From the NCBI RefSeq assembly GCF_001244995.1, contig NZ_LN869529.1, forward strand, positions 1,157,264-1,221,263: a stretch of DNA of 64,000 nucleotides, in the 5' to 3' direction. Position 1 is the stretch's first letter, and every line of letters begins with the position of its first letter. Source of the DNA: Intestinimonas massiliensis (ex Afouda et al. 2020). GTDB lineage: Bacteria > Bacillota > Clostridia > Oscillospirales > Oscillospiraceae. This document shows positions 9,199-17,193 of the stretch, piece after piece. The notes beneath the pieces are model-generated. The model had not been told where the DNA came from. It did not search any database and saw nothing but the letters and a program-made list of their open reading frames with translations. The position numbers and the translations under genes were made by a program.

Positions 9199-10188
9199 TT
9201 ACCACTGGTCCTTGCCCTTCTCCTCCGGCAGTACCTCCTTGAGGGCGGCGATGCCCACCTCGATCATGGAGTCGTCCGGCTCGAAGGTGGTCCAGCGCTG
9301 GATGGCCATACCCGGCCGTCGGACGGCCCGGCAGATCAGGTTGTCGTGCCCGCCCACATAGCGGTTGAGCTCCCAGGTGATCCCCACCACCACCGGCAGC
9401 AGGGCCAGATGGACCAGTGTGCGCAGGAACGGGTTGGTAAAGTGGAAGGCCGAAAAGGAAAAGACGATGCTGGACAGCAGGATGGATACCACGATGACCA
9501 CCAGCAAAAAGCTGGTGCCGCAGCGCGGGTGGTGCTTGGGCTGGGCCCGGACGTTCTCCACGGTGAGCTCCAGCCCTTTCTCATAGCAAAAGATGCTCTT
9601 GTGCTCCGCCCCGTGGTAAGAGAACACCCGCCGGATGTCCTTCATTCTGGAGCAAAAAATCAGATAGCCCAAAAAGAGAACGATGCGGGTGAGTCCCTCC
9701 ACCAGGTTCCGCCCCCACAGAGGGATGCCGGGGAAGAAATACATCACGCCGCCGGAGAGCAGGGTCGGCAGGACGAAAAAGAGTCCCACGGAGAAGGCCA
9801 TGCCCAGGATGACGGCCAGGGTGATAAAGAAGCTCATGGCCTTTTCGCTGCCCAGCTTCCTGTCCAGCCACCGCTCAAATTTCGAAGGCTCGGCGTCGGC
9901 CTCCTCCCCGTCCTCCGGGTAGAACTCCGCCGAGTACATCAGGGCGGTGACGCCGGTGTACATGGACGTGCAGAAATTGACCACGCCCCGGATGAACGGC
10001 CAGCCCAGCACCGGATGCCGGTCCTTGATGAGCTTGCGCGGCTCGGTCTTGATCTCCAGGTCGCCGTCCGGCCTGCGCACCACGATGGACTTTTTCTCGG
10101 GGCCCAGCATCATGATGCCCTCGATCAGAGCCTGGCCGCCGATCATGGTGCGGAACGGCGTGGCGCAGGCTTGGTTTTCTTTTGGCAT
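9199..10188 (-). CDS. DUF1385 (YqhQ-type) membrane protein
   Basis: This 329-aa protein matches the DUF1385/YqhQ family of unknown function, often found next to prmC/prfA in Firmicutes. It opens with TMIGGQALIEGIMMLGP, the family hallmark, and carries several membrane segments and the conserved HGAEHKSIFCYE and HPRCGTSFL motifs. The ATG at 10188 is preceded by AAGGAG at 12 nt; a GTG at 10209 lacks a ribosome site. No biochemical role can be assigned. Confidence 0.88.
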   Translation of the reverse strand: MPKENQACATPFRTMIGGQALIEGIMMLGPEKKSIVVRRPDGDLEIKTEPRKLIKDRHPVLGWPFIRGVVNFCTSMYTGVTALMYSAEFYPEDGEEADAEPSKFERWLDRKLGSEKAMSFFITLAVILGMAFSVGLFFVLPTLLSGGVMYFFPGIPLWGRNLVEGLTRIVLFLGYLIFCSRMKDIRRVFSYHGAEHKSIFCYEKGLELTVENVRAQPKHHPRCGTSFLLVVIVVSILLSSIVFSFSAFHFTNPFLRTLVHLALLPVVVGITWELNRYVGGHDNLICRAVRRPGMAIQRWTTFEPDDSMIEVGIAALKEVLPEEKGKDQW

Positions 10189-10223
10189 TGTGCAGAAATT
10201 CTCCTTCACGCTTATGCAATCGT

Positions 10224-10252
10224 ATTGTATCAGACTCGCATGGGAAATGCAA
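10224..10252 (-). promoter_or_regulatory. Promoter of the yqhQ-prmC segment
   Basis: TTGCAT (10247-10252) and TACAAT (10224-10229) are 17 bp apart on the minus strand, upstream of the DUF1385 gene. Confidence 0.7.
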
Positions 10253-10282
10253 GAAATTTTCGAACTTTTGTTCTACTGTGTT

Positions 10283-11701
10283 TCAGGCCGCAGTGTTGCC
10301 GATGGGCAGCCGGATGGTGACGATGCAGCCGCCGCCCTCGGCGTTGCCGATGTCCAGACGTCCATTGTGGCGGGTGACGATCTCCTCGCAGACAGCCAGG
10401 CCGATGCCGGAGCCTCTGGCCTTGGAGCTGCCCTTATAGAACTTGTATTTGACGTGGGGCAGCTCGTCGGCGGGGATGCCGGGGCCGTAGTCCCGGATGG
10501 TGATGACCACGTCGTTGTCCGCGCCGGGCCGGATGGCGGTCTCGATGCGCTTGCCGGAGCCGCCGTGCTTGGCGGCGTTGTCCAGCAGATTGCAGAACAC
10601 CTGCCGCATCCGCTCCGGGTCCCCGGGAATGGGGGGGAACTCCTCGTCACAGTCGGTGTGGGTCAGGGTGATGCCCTCCCGGCGGAAGAACTCGGTGTAG
10701 GTGTAGACCGCGTCCTCCAGCTCGGCCTTGATATCCATGGGCTCGATGGAGAGAGTGAAGCGGCCGTCCTCAATGCGCGAGAACTCCAGCAGCTCCTCCA
10801 CCATGTTGGTCAGGCGGCGGGCCTCGGACACAATGATGCCCATCCCCTTCTTCACGTCCTCGGCATCCCGGACTTCCCCGTTCATAATGGTCTCCGCCCA
10901 GCCGTTGATGGCGGTCAGGGGGGTGCGCAGCTCATGGGAAACCGAGGAGATGAACTCGGACTTCATGCGCTCCGACTGCTTGATTTTCAGGGACATGTCG
11001 TCGATGGCGTCGATCAGGTCCCCGATCTCATCGTCAAATTTTTTTTCGATCTGGATGCCGTAGGACCCGGCTGCGATGCGCTTGGCGGTGTCGGTGACCA
11101 CGCCCAAGGGCTCCACGATGGAGCGGACAAAATAGAGGTTGGAAAAGTACACCATAGAGACAATGACCGTCCCGATGGCCAGGGCGATGGCCACGATGAC
11201 CATCACCTGCTTGTCCACCTGGCCCAGAGAGGTGACCACCCGCACCACGCCCCGGACGCTGCCGTTATACAGCACGGGGGCGGAGGCGGCCATGATGCGC
11301 TCCCCGGTCTCCGGGGAACTGCCCGACCAGGTGCGGACGAACTGCCCGTTGCCGGCCAGCGCCTCGTTGACATCCTGTGTGCCGGGATAGGAGCCGGGCA
11401 GAGTGAGCTGGGCGGAGGAGTACACCACGGTGCCGGACTCGTTCAGGTACTGGAGCTCCAGTACGTTTTTCTCCTCAAAGCCCTCCACCGTATCCCGGGC
11501 GGTCTGGAGATAGGCGCTTTGAGAGTTGCGGATGGTGTTGGCAAAGCCCCGCACCTTGGCCTCCAGACCGCTGCTCATGGTGGAGTAGAAATACCCCGCA
11601 ATGGCCACGGAAAAGGCCGTCACGGCGAACAGGACGATGAGCAGGACGGCGGAAATACTGTTGAGCATCCAGCGCTTTCGAATTCCCTTGACCTTCGCCA
11701 T
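10283..11701 (-). CDS. Sensor histidine kinase with HAMP domain
   Basis: This 472-aa membrane kinase has an N-terminal transmembrane helix, an extracytoplasmic sensor segment, a second helix, a HAMP linker (EPLGVVTDTAKRIAAGSYG), a HisKA domain with the phospho-acceptor in SSVSHELRTPLTAINGW, and a HATPase domain with NLLDNAAKHGG, DYGPGIP and GSGIGLAV. The ATG at 11701 has AGGAGG about 10 nt upstream. It is downstream of an OmpR-type regulator and a lipoprotein gene, so the three probably act as one envelope-sensing system; the signal is unknown. Confidence 0.93.
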   Translation of the reverse strand: MAKVKGIRKRWMLNSISAVLLIVLFAVTAFSVAIAGYFYSTMSSGLEAKVRGFANTIRNSQSAYLQTARDTVEGFEEKNVLELQYLNESGTVVYSSAQLTLPGSYPGTQDVNEALAGNGQFVRTWSGSSPETGERIMAASAPVLYNGSVRGVVRVVTSLGQVDKQVMVIVAIALAIGTVIVSMVYFSNLYFVRSIVEPLGVVTDTAKRIAAGSYGIQIEKKFDDEIGDLIDAIDDMSLKIKQSERMKSEFISSVSHELRTPLTAINGWAETIMNGEVRDAEDVKKGMGIIVSEARRLTNMVEELLEFSRIEDGRFTLSIEPMDIKAELEDAVYTYTEFFRREGITLTHTDCDEEFPPIPGDPERMRQVFCNLLDNAAKHGGSGKRIETAIRPGADNDVVITIRDYGPGIPADELPHVKYKFYKGSSKARGSGIGLAVCEEIVTRHNGRLDIGNAEGGGCIVTIRLPIGNTAA

Positions 11702-11847
11702 ATGTATTTCCACCTCCTATCACCTGCCATTCCCGGTGCGAGTGCGCCGGGGCTCCACGCGCTCTTGGACTTGCCCCTCAGAGCGCGGAGGGGCATTCCA
11801 CCCGGCGGGCACGTGGGCTAAGGTTCTCCTACCAAAAGGCCCTTGCC

Positions 11848-12534
11848 CTAAAATCCCCACTTGTACCCATATCCCCACACTGTGGTGATAAAGGTCGGAT
11901 TGGTGGGGTCGTCCTCAATCTTGATACGCAGACGCCGGATGTTCACATCCACGATCTTCAGTTCGCCAAAATAGTCTCTGCCCCAGACCGAGTCCAAAAT
12001 CTCTTCCCGGGACAGGGCCTTGCCCGGATTGTCCATGAAGAGCTTGACGATGTTGTACTCCACCTGGGTCAGCTTGACCCGCTGCCCGTTTTTCTCCAGC
12101 GTACGGTTGCGGGTATTCAGGAGGAAGGGCGGCTGGCTGATCTCCCCGGTATCCAGCGGCACGTCGCCTCCAGTACGGCGGTAGAGGGCGTCGATGCGGG
12201 CAGTCAGCTCCGCCGGAGAAAAGGGTTTGGTCACATAGTCGTCCGCCCCGGTCATGAGGCCGGTGATCTTGTCCATCTCCTGGGTCCGGGCCGTGAGCAT
12301 GATGATGCCGATCTTTGAATCGCTGGCCCGGATGCGGCGGCAGACCTCGAAGCCGTCCATATCGGGCAGCATGATATCCAGCAGGGCCACCTTGATATCC
12401 GGATTGCGCCGGAGCTGGGCCAGGGCCTCTTCCCCGGTGTCCGCCTCGATGGCCTCATAGCCCGCCCGCTTCAGGTTGATGACCACAAAGCTGCGGATAT
12501 TGGCCTCATCCTCCAATACCAGTACCTTTTTCAT
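11848..12534 (-). CDS. OmpR/PhoB-family response regulator
   Basis: This 228-aa regulator has a receiver domain with the acidic pocket (LVLEDEA), the phosphoacceptor Asp in LLDIMLPDMDGF and the KPF lysine, then a winged-helix DNA-binding domain (VEYNIVKLFMDNPGKALSRE). Translation starts at ATG 12534 after GGAG. It is the partner of the adjacent kinase. The 147-nt gap to the kinase gene shows no clear terminator. Confidence 0.94.
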   Translation of the reverse strand: MKKVLVLEDEANIRSFVVINLKRAGYEAIEADTGEEALAQLRRNPDIKVALLDIMLPDMDGFEVCRRIRASDSKIGIIMLTARTQEMDKITGLMTGADDYVTKPFSPAELTARIDALYRRTGGDVPLDTGEISQPPFLLNTRNRTLEKNGQRVKLTQVEYNIVKLFMDNPGKALSREEILDSVWGRDYFGELKIVDVNIRRLRIKIEDDPTNPTFITTVWGYGYKWGF

Positions 12535-12558
12535 CTCCCGCACTCCGTCCTTTCCTTA

Positions 12559-13935
12559 TCAGGTATCGGGCCACTCGGGCTGGATGAGCTGGAAGAGCTC
12601 CCGGAGCCCCTCCTCGTCCAGCCCGCAGTCCCAGTCGCAGCTTTTGAACTCGGCGGCGTAGATCGTGCTGTCCCCGTCGGCCATCAGTACGAAGCGGTTG
12701 CCGGTCCGGGAGCGGGTCTCCCGGTTGGGACCGGTCAGCTTGTAGATCGTCAAAAATTCCTGGGGCGCCGCACCGGGGTCCTGGTCCTTCCAGTAATAGA
12801 AGGTCGTGGCCCGTTCGCCGCTGACAATGTTGCTCTTTGCCAGGGTGATCACGCCGTCCCACGCATCGGGCAGGATCAGATACCACCCCTCCGAGTCGTT
12901 AAAATAGGTGTTAAACACTCGGATGGGGCTGCCCTGCAGGTCGTACTGCTGCCAGAGCACCGACCAAAAGCTCTCGGCATTCTCCTTGGCGTAGGCGGGC
13001 AGCAGACTGGGCCGAGGCAATTCCAGGATGCCGTCCCGGTTGATGTCCCGGGCCGCCACCGTACGCATGGAGTTCACCCGCCGGGTGCTCTCGCTCATGC
13101 CGCTCTCCGTATTCAGCGTGATGTTGACCAGGCGGCCATCCCGCCAGGCAAAGATGTCGGTGATGGTACTGATGCCGTTGCTCAGGTCGGAAGTGACGAA
13201 GAGCGCCGGAGCGGTCAGGCCGCCGTTTTTCACCGACCCGTTTCGCATGGCGGATATGCTGATAATCTCCTTCGACATGGGAGCGGTGTCCCGCAGGTTC
13301 ATGGTCTTGTCGTTGGAGTCGTAGTCGAACAGGTCGGCTTGTCCCTCGCCCTGGATGCTGTTGAGGTTGAGCACCATGATCTCCTTCTGGTTGTCCTTGT
13401 CGATGTCCAGCAGGGAGAAGCGGTTATAGGAGGTGAACATCAGCTCCACATACTGCCCCTCCTGGTCGGAGTAGCGGTAAGCACCCAAATTATAGACCAG
13501 GCTGCTGATTTGCCAGCTCACCACCAGCTCCTTGTTTCGGAGATCATCGTCCAGGTTCTCATAGTCTACCGAGTAGATGGCGTTGCCGTCCCCCTTGATG
13601 ACCGACTGGACCTCGTAAGATTCATCCTCCAATTGATGGAAGATGTAGATTTGAAGCTGCTGCTCGTCCCCCAGGATACGGAAAAAAACCACAGCCTCCT
13701 GCACGCCGTCGCCGTCCAGGTCCACCAGTTGGATGGGCTGGGTGTTGGTGCCCTGAACAGGGCCCGCGTACTCCGCACCGGCGGCCCGGACCTCGTCAAT
13801 CTTGGTATACAGGTTTTGATAGTCTGCCGGCGGCTCCGGCAGGCTGTAGAGATCGTCCGGCGGCTGAAACAGGCAGCCGGTCAGCAGAAGGAATACCGCG
13901 GCCACCAGGACCATTTTGCATTGAGCCACTCGCAT
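12559..13935 (-). CDS. Lipoprotein with VCBS/FG-GAP-like calcium repeats
   Basis: This 458-aa protein has a lipoprotein signal (FLLLTGC) and is predicted to sit on the outer face of the membrane. Three acidic loops, DLDGDGVQE, DIDKDNQKE and DINRDGILE, look like the calcium-binding loops of FG-GAP/VCBS beta-propeller repeats. The ATG at 13935 follows an AGGAGGGGG site. It is the first gene of the operon with the response regulator and kinase, suggesting an accessory sensor role (inference). I do not recognise a characterised homologue. Confidence 0.8.
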   Translation of the reverse strand: MRVAQCKMVLVAAVFLLLTGCLFQPPDDLYSLPEPPADYQNLYTKIDEVRAAGAEYAGPVQGTNTQPIQLVDLDGDGVQEAVVFFRILGDEQQLQIYIFHQLEDESYEVQSVIKGDGNAIYSVDYENLDDDLRNKELVVSWQISSLVYNLGAYRYSDQEGQYVELMFTSYNRFSLLDIDKDNQKEIMVLNLNSIQGEGQADLFDYDSNDKTMNLRDTAPMSKEIISISAMRNGSVKNGGLTAPALFVTSDLSNGISTITDIFAWRDGRLVNITLNTESGMSESTRRVNSMRTVAARDINRDGILELPRPSLLPAYAKENAESFWSVLWQQYDLQGSPIRVFNTYFNDSEGWYLILPDAWDGVITLAKSNIVSGERATTFYYWKDQDPGAAPQEFLTIYKLTGPNRETRSRTGNRFVLMADGDSTIYAAEFKSCDWDCGLDEEGLRELFQLIQPEWPDT

Positions 13936-14056
13936 GTCCGCTTTTCCCCCTCCTTTTGACCGCATGCTGCTATCTATCTAAGTATCATACCATATATCTG
14001 TTGTTTTGGGTATGGGGATTTTTTGATTTTTCACCCATATTGTTTCAATTCCGCTC

Positions 14057-14085
14057 TTGCCATTCGGATTTTTTTTGTGTATAAT
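14057..14085 (+). promoter_or_regulatory. Promoter of tRNA-Leu
   Basis: TTGCCA (14057-14062) and TATAAT (14080-14085) are separated by 17 bp, 15 bp before the tRNA gene. Confidence 0.8.
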
Positions 14086-14100
14086 ACTTGAGTATCCTTT

Positions 14101-14187
14101 GCCGGTGTGATGGAATTGGTAGACGTGACGGACTCAAAATCCGTTGGTGGCGACATCGTGTCGGTTCGAGTCCGACCACCGGCACCA
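14101..14187 (+). tRNA. tRNA-Leu (anticodon CAA)
   Basis: The acceptor arms GCCGGTG / CACCGGC pair perfectly, followed by A and an encoded CCA. The anticodon stem ACGGA/TCCGT closes the loop CTCAAAA, giving anticodon CAA. A long variable arm fits class II leucine tRNA, and the T-arm has GGTTCGAGTCC. Recombinase remnants of a mobile element start about 70 bp downstream. Confidence 0.97.
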
Positions 14188-14191
14188 TGTC

Positions 14192-14251
14192 GAATGTTCA
14201 TAACGACAATGAACATTCCGTAGACAGGAGTAATCGAAAGATTGCTCCTGT
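14192..14251 (+). terminator. Hairpins downstream of tRNA-Leu
   Basis: Two hairpins follow the tRNA: GAATGTTCAT/ATGAACATTC (14192-14218) and ACAGGAGTAATC/GATTGCTCCTGT (14224-14251). The second is followed by TTTTCG and is a plausible intrinsic terminator. Confidence 0.7.
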
Positions 14252-14257
14252 TTTCGT

Positions 14258-15589
14258 TTATCCGGCCTTGCGTGTGATGTACTCGACGGCCACGCCCTGT
14301 CGGGTGTCTATCGTCACGCTGGACGGCAAAGAAGCAACCTCCGGCATATCCAGTACGCCGATAAAGTTGTAGTGGATGTCAAGCTGCTGCGTCCGGTTTT
14401 TCCCGGTCCCCTGTGCCTGATGGACAACGATCTTTTCCACCATTTCATGGAGGACCAGCGGCGTAAGCTCCTGTATGTCCGTATACTTTCGGACAAGCCG
14501 CAGAAAGCTGGCAGCGTTCATTCGGCTTTTCTTATCCTTGTCGATCTCCGCCCGCAAAGCGGAGATTTTCTTTTTCAGGATAAGCTGCTCGTCGTCATAC
14601 CGCTTCGTGAGCATCATAAACCGCTCGTCGGACAGCTTTCCGCTGGCATTGTCCTCGTAGGTCTTGGAGAAAAGCCCGTCCAGCTCGGCACATCGGGTCA
14701 GGTTGGCCCGAAGTTCCTCTTCGCGCCGTGCACTCTCACGCTCGGCCACTTCCAGGGTCTTTGCCATCAGCAACTTTACAAAGTCCTCCTCCTTATCCTG
14801 TAAGAAGGCCGTCAGCCGTCGAATTTCCAAAAGCATGACCTGTTCCAGCGCGTCCACCCGAATATAGTGGGTCTGATTGCAGGTGCCCCGATTGCCCCGA
14901 TAGTTGGAGCAGTTGAAGTATTGCAGTTCCGTATGCGGGTGATTGACGTTGAAATGCAGCTTGCGGCCACAATCCGCGCAGTAGAGAAGTCCGGCAAACA
15001 TATTCTTTTCCACCTTCTTCGGCTGCCTGCGCTTCGTACCCTCCCGGATACGCTGTACCATCTCCCAGGTCTGACGGTCAATGATGGGCTCATGCACGCC
15101 CTCAAAGATCACATGGTTTTCCTCGGGGTTTTCATACCGCCGCTTATCCTTAAAGGATTTGGAGTAGGTCTTGAAATTGACTACATCCCCCATGTACTCG
15201 CGGGAGGTCAATATCTTGTTCACCGTGTTTGAGCTCCAATGATAGGGGCTTTCGGAAAAAGGCTTTCTCCCCGGCTTCCTGACGCCTTTCAGCTTCCAAT
15301 ACTCCGTAGGCTTCAGGATTTCCTCCTGTTCAAAGATAGCGGCAGTCTTGTCGATCCCGTACCCGTCAATGCACATCTGGTAGATGCGCCGCACCACGGC
15401 GGCCGCTTCCTCGTCAACGATCCAGTATTTGGGGTTTTCGGGGCTTTTCACATAGCCGTAGGGCGGCAGAGAAAGCGGGACACCGGCATTACCGCGCAAA
15501 CGCTGGGAGCTTCGGATTTTACGGGAAATATCCCGGGCGTACCACTCGTTAGACAACCTCGAATAAAGAATGACGGTTTCATTCCTCAA
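14258..15589 (-). pseudogene. Large serine recombinase with the catalytic domain deleted in frame
   Basis: This 443-aa frame begins at TTG 15589 with NETVILYSRLS, the first strand and active-site Ser region of a large serine recombinase. It then jumps directly to NEWYARDISRKIRSS, which normally lies about 110-120 residues further on. The recombinase domain (PPYGYVKSP), the zinc ribbon (YCADCGRKLHF, NCSNYRG) and the coiled-coil C-terminal region are intact. Intact members are usually about 540-560 aa. With most of the resolvase fold missing, it should bind DNA but not recombine. Its start overlaps the stop of the neighbouring fragment by 11 nt. Confidence 0.8.
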
Positions 15590-16118
15590 TATAGCCTACA
15601 AAATTGTAGTAGATGTGAATATCCCGTTCCTCATGACCGTCCACAGTATGGCGTTCGCTGATCTCAATTTTCTGGATCAGCCGCACCAGCGTGGGGCGGT
15701 CAAGTTCTTCAAGCTGGGCGTAATCCTGCATCATATCCAGCCATGCGTCCACGGACTTCTCACTCTCCCGGCTGACGGCAAGTTGCTCGGTCAACTCCCG
15801 GCTGCGCTCCTGCTTTTCTCTGCGCTCGACCTCATATTGATTGAGCAAATTGATGCACACGCTCTCCGGGATGCGGCCCATGACCTTATCCTCGTAGGCG
15901 GCTTGAATCAATCTATCCAGTTCCGGCAGCCGCTTGCCAATGGCGTTTAATTCCGCTTGCAGCGTCCGGGTTCTCTCCACGCTGGCCGTGTGTTCTCTTG
16001 CGAGAAGCTGTTCCCGCAGACTCTCCCGGCTGTTCTGCGCCCACAACGCCTTGCAGCGAATATCCGTCAGCACCACCTGTACCAATTCCAACCGCCGCTG
16101 TTTGCTCATTCTCGGCAT
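15579..16118 (-). pseudogene. Chimera: 13-aa head of a small element protein fused to a serine-recombinase C-terminus
   Basis: The 179-aa frame starts MPRMSKQRRLEL, nearly the same as the start of the intact small protein at 19280-19465 (MPRMSKKRKLEL). From about residue 13 it becomes the coiled-coil C-terminal region of a large serine recombinase (VVLTDIRCKALWAQNSRES through YYNFVGYIEE). AGGAG precedes ATG 16118. The missing zinc-ribbon half of what may be the same recombinase is fused to another gene at about 18836-19020. The product cannot be a working recombinase. Confidence 0.75.
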
Positions 16119-16337
16119 TTTCACGCTCCTGTCTGTCGCCAAAGCACCACGCTCCGGCAGACGGTCAAATTGTAAATCCCGGTATCATTTTCGGGCTTTT
16201 TTCGCTCTGTACGCTCCGTTTGTAGAACGTGCGGTATTGCGGTATGGGTAAGTCCCTTCGGCGCGTTCTGTGCGCTTTCGGGTCGGGATATTTGCCCCGG
16301 AAAAACGTGCTAACGCAGCTTAGCTCATCATGCTCTG

Positions 16338-16366
16338 AATGACCCTCACTACAAGTGAGGGTCATT
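16338..16366. repeat. 13-bp-stem hairpin in the 16.1-16.5 kb intergenic region
   Basis: AATGACCCTCACT and AGTGAGGGTCATT form a perfect stem around an ACA loop. No T tract follows on either strand, so it is not an obvious terminator. The remainder of 16119-16430 shows no gene. Confidence 0.7.
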
Positions 16367-16430
16367 ATCGCTCCCGTGCGCTCCATTTCGGTCACAGAAA
16401 GTTATCGGACGGTTCACAAAATATTTCGCA

Positions 16431-16467
16431 CGAATCGGTTGCATATTTCGTCCGATTCGGATATAAT
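16431..16467 (+). promoter_or_regulatory. Promoter and inverted-repeat operator of the toxin-antitoxin pair
   Basis: TTGCAT (16439-16444) and TATAAT (16462-16467) are 17 bp apart. A perfect inverted repeat CGAATCGG (16431-16438) / CCGATTCG (16452-16459) brackets the -35 box and spacer. This fits antitoxin autorepression, which is usual for the family. Confidence 0.65.
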
Positions 16468-16503
16468 AAGAATGAACCAAATCACGAAGGGAGGAACCAG
16501 ATC

Positions 16504-16719
16504 ATGTCGATTACTGCGACGGAACTGAAAAGCAATCTCGGAAAGTATCTTCTGCTTGCAGCGACGGAGGACATTTTCATCACCCGCAACGGCAAGGTTG
16601 TCGCCAAGCTCTCCAATCCCCATCAGGACAGAGTGGACATTGCCAAGTCCCTGTTCGGGATTCTTCCGGCTGATGTGACGTTGGAGGAAGCGAAGGAAGA
16701 AAGGCTGAACCGGATATGA
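16504..16719 (+). CDS. Phd/YefM-family antitoxin
   Basis: This 71-aa protein has the Phd/YefM fold signature: SITATELKSNLGKYLLLAA followed by ITRNGKVVAKLSNP. These antitoxins bind DNA with the N-terminus and mask the toxin with the C-terminal helix. The ATG at 16504 has GGGAGG upstream. Its stop overlaps the toxin start (ATGA). Confidence 0.88.
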   Translation: MSITATELKSNLGKYLLLAATEDIFITRNGKVVAKLSNPHQDRVDIAKSLFGILPADVTLEEAKEERLNRI

Positions 16720-17153
16720 GAGCTGTCATTGACACCTGCGTCATCGTGGACGCGCTGCAAAGCCGCGAACCGTTCTGCAAGGATGCGCAGTCGATTTTCC
16801 TGCTCTGTGCCAACCGGCAGTTTGAAGGCTTCCTGACGGCGAAAGCTATCACGGATATTTACTATCTGACACACCGGCAGACCCACAGCGACAAAGCAAC
16901 CCGCGACGTTCTGACTAAGCTCTGCGCGTTGTTCGGTCTGCTGGACACTACGGCGCTGGACATCCGCAAGGCGATCTCAGCGGAGATTTCCGATTTTGAG
17001 GATGCCGTGATGGTCGAAACGGCGGTGCGCTCCGGCGTGGACTGCATCGTGACGCGGAACACGAAGGATTACAGCAAAGCGCCGATCCCCGTGTACGCTC
17101 CGGCAGCGTTCATAGAGCTGCTGACCGAAACAAGTGAAGATCAGACGGATTGA
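16716..17153 (+). CDS. PIN-domain toxin (VapC-like)
   Basis: This 145-aa PIN-domain protein has the acidic active-site residues seen as AVIDTCVIVDAL at the N-terminus, the Asp in ISDFEDAVMVETA and the Asp in DCIVTRNTKDY. PIN toxins are Mg-dependent ribonucleases that cut tRNA, rRNA or mRNA. It is translationally coupled to the upstream Phd-type antitoxin. A terminator follows at 17162-17187. The RNA target is unknown. Confidence 0.88.
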   Translation: MRAVIDTCVIVDALQSREPFCKDAQSIFLLCANRQFEGFLTAKAITDIYYLTHRQTHSDKATRDVLTKLCALFGLLDTTALDIRKAISAEISDFEDAVMVETAVRSGVDCIVTRNTKDYSKAPIPVYAPAAFIELLTETSEDQTD

Positions 17154-17161
17154 CCGTCCGC

Positions 17162-17187
17162 AAATGCCGCCGCTTCTGGCGGCATTT
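17162..17187 (+). terminator. Terminator after the PIN toxin
   Basis: AAATGCCGCC/GGCGGCATTT stem followed by a T-rich tract (TTTTGCTTTTT). Being between convergent genes it may also serve the relaxase. Confidence 0.8.
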
Positions 17188-17193
17188 TGCTTT

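Noticed and set aside
9947-11821. Long plus-strand open frame opposite yqhQ and the histidine kinase
   Set aside because: It is antisense to two clear genes, His/Gly/Ala-rich and without motifs.
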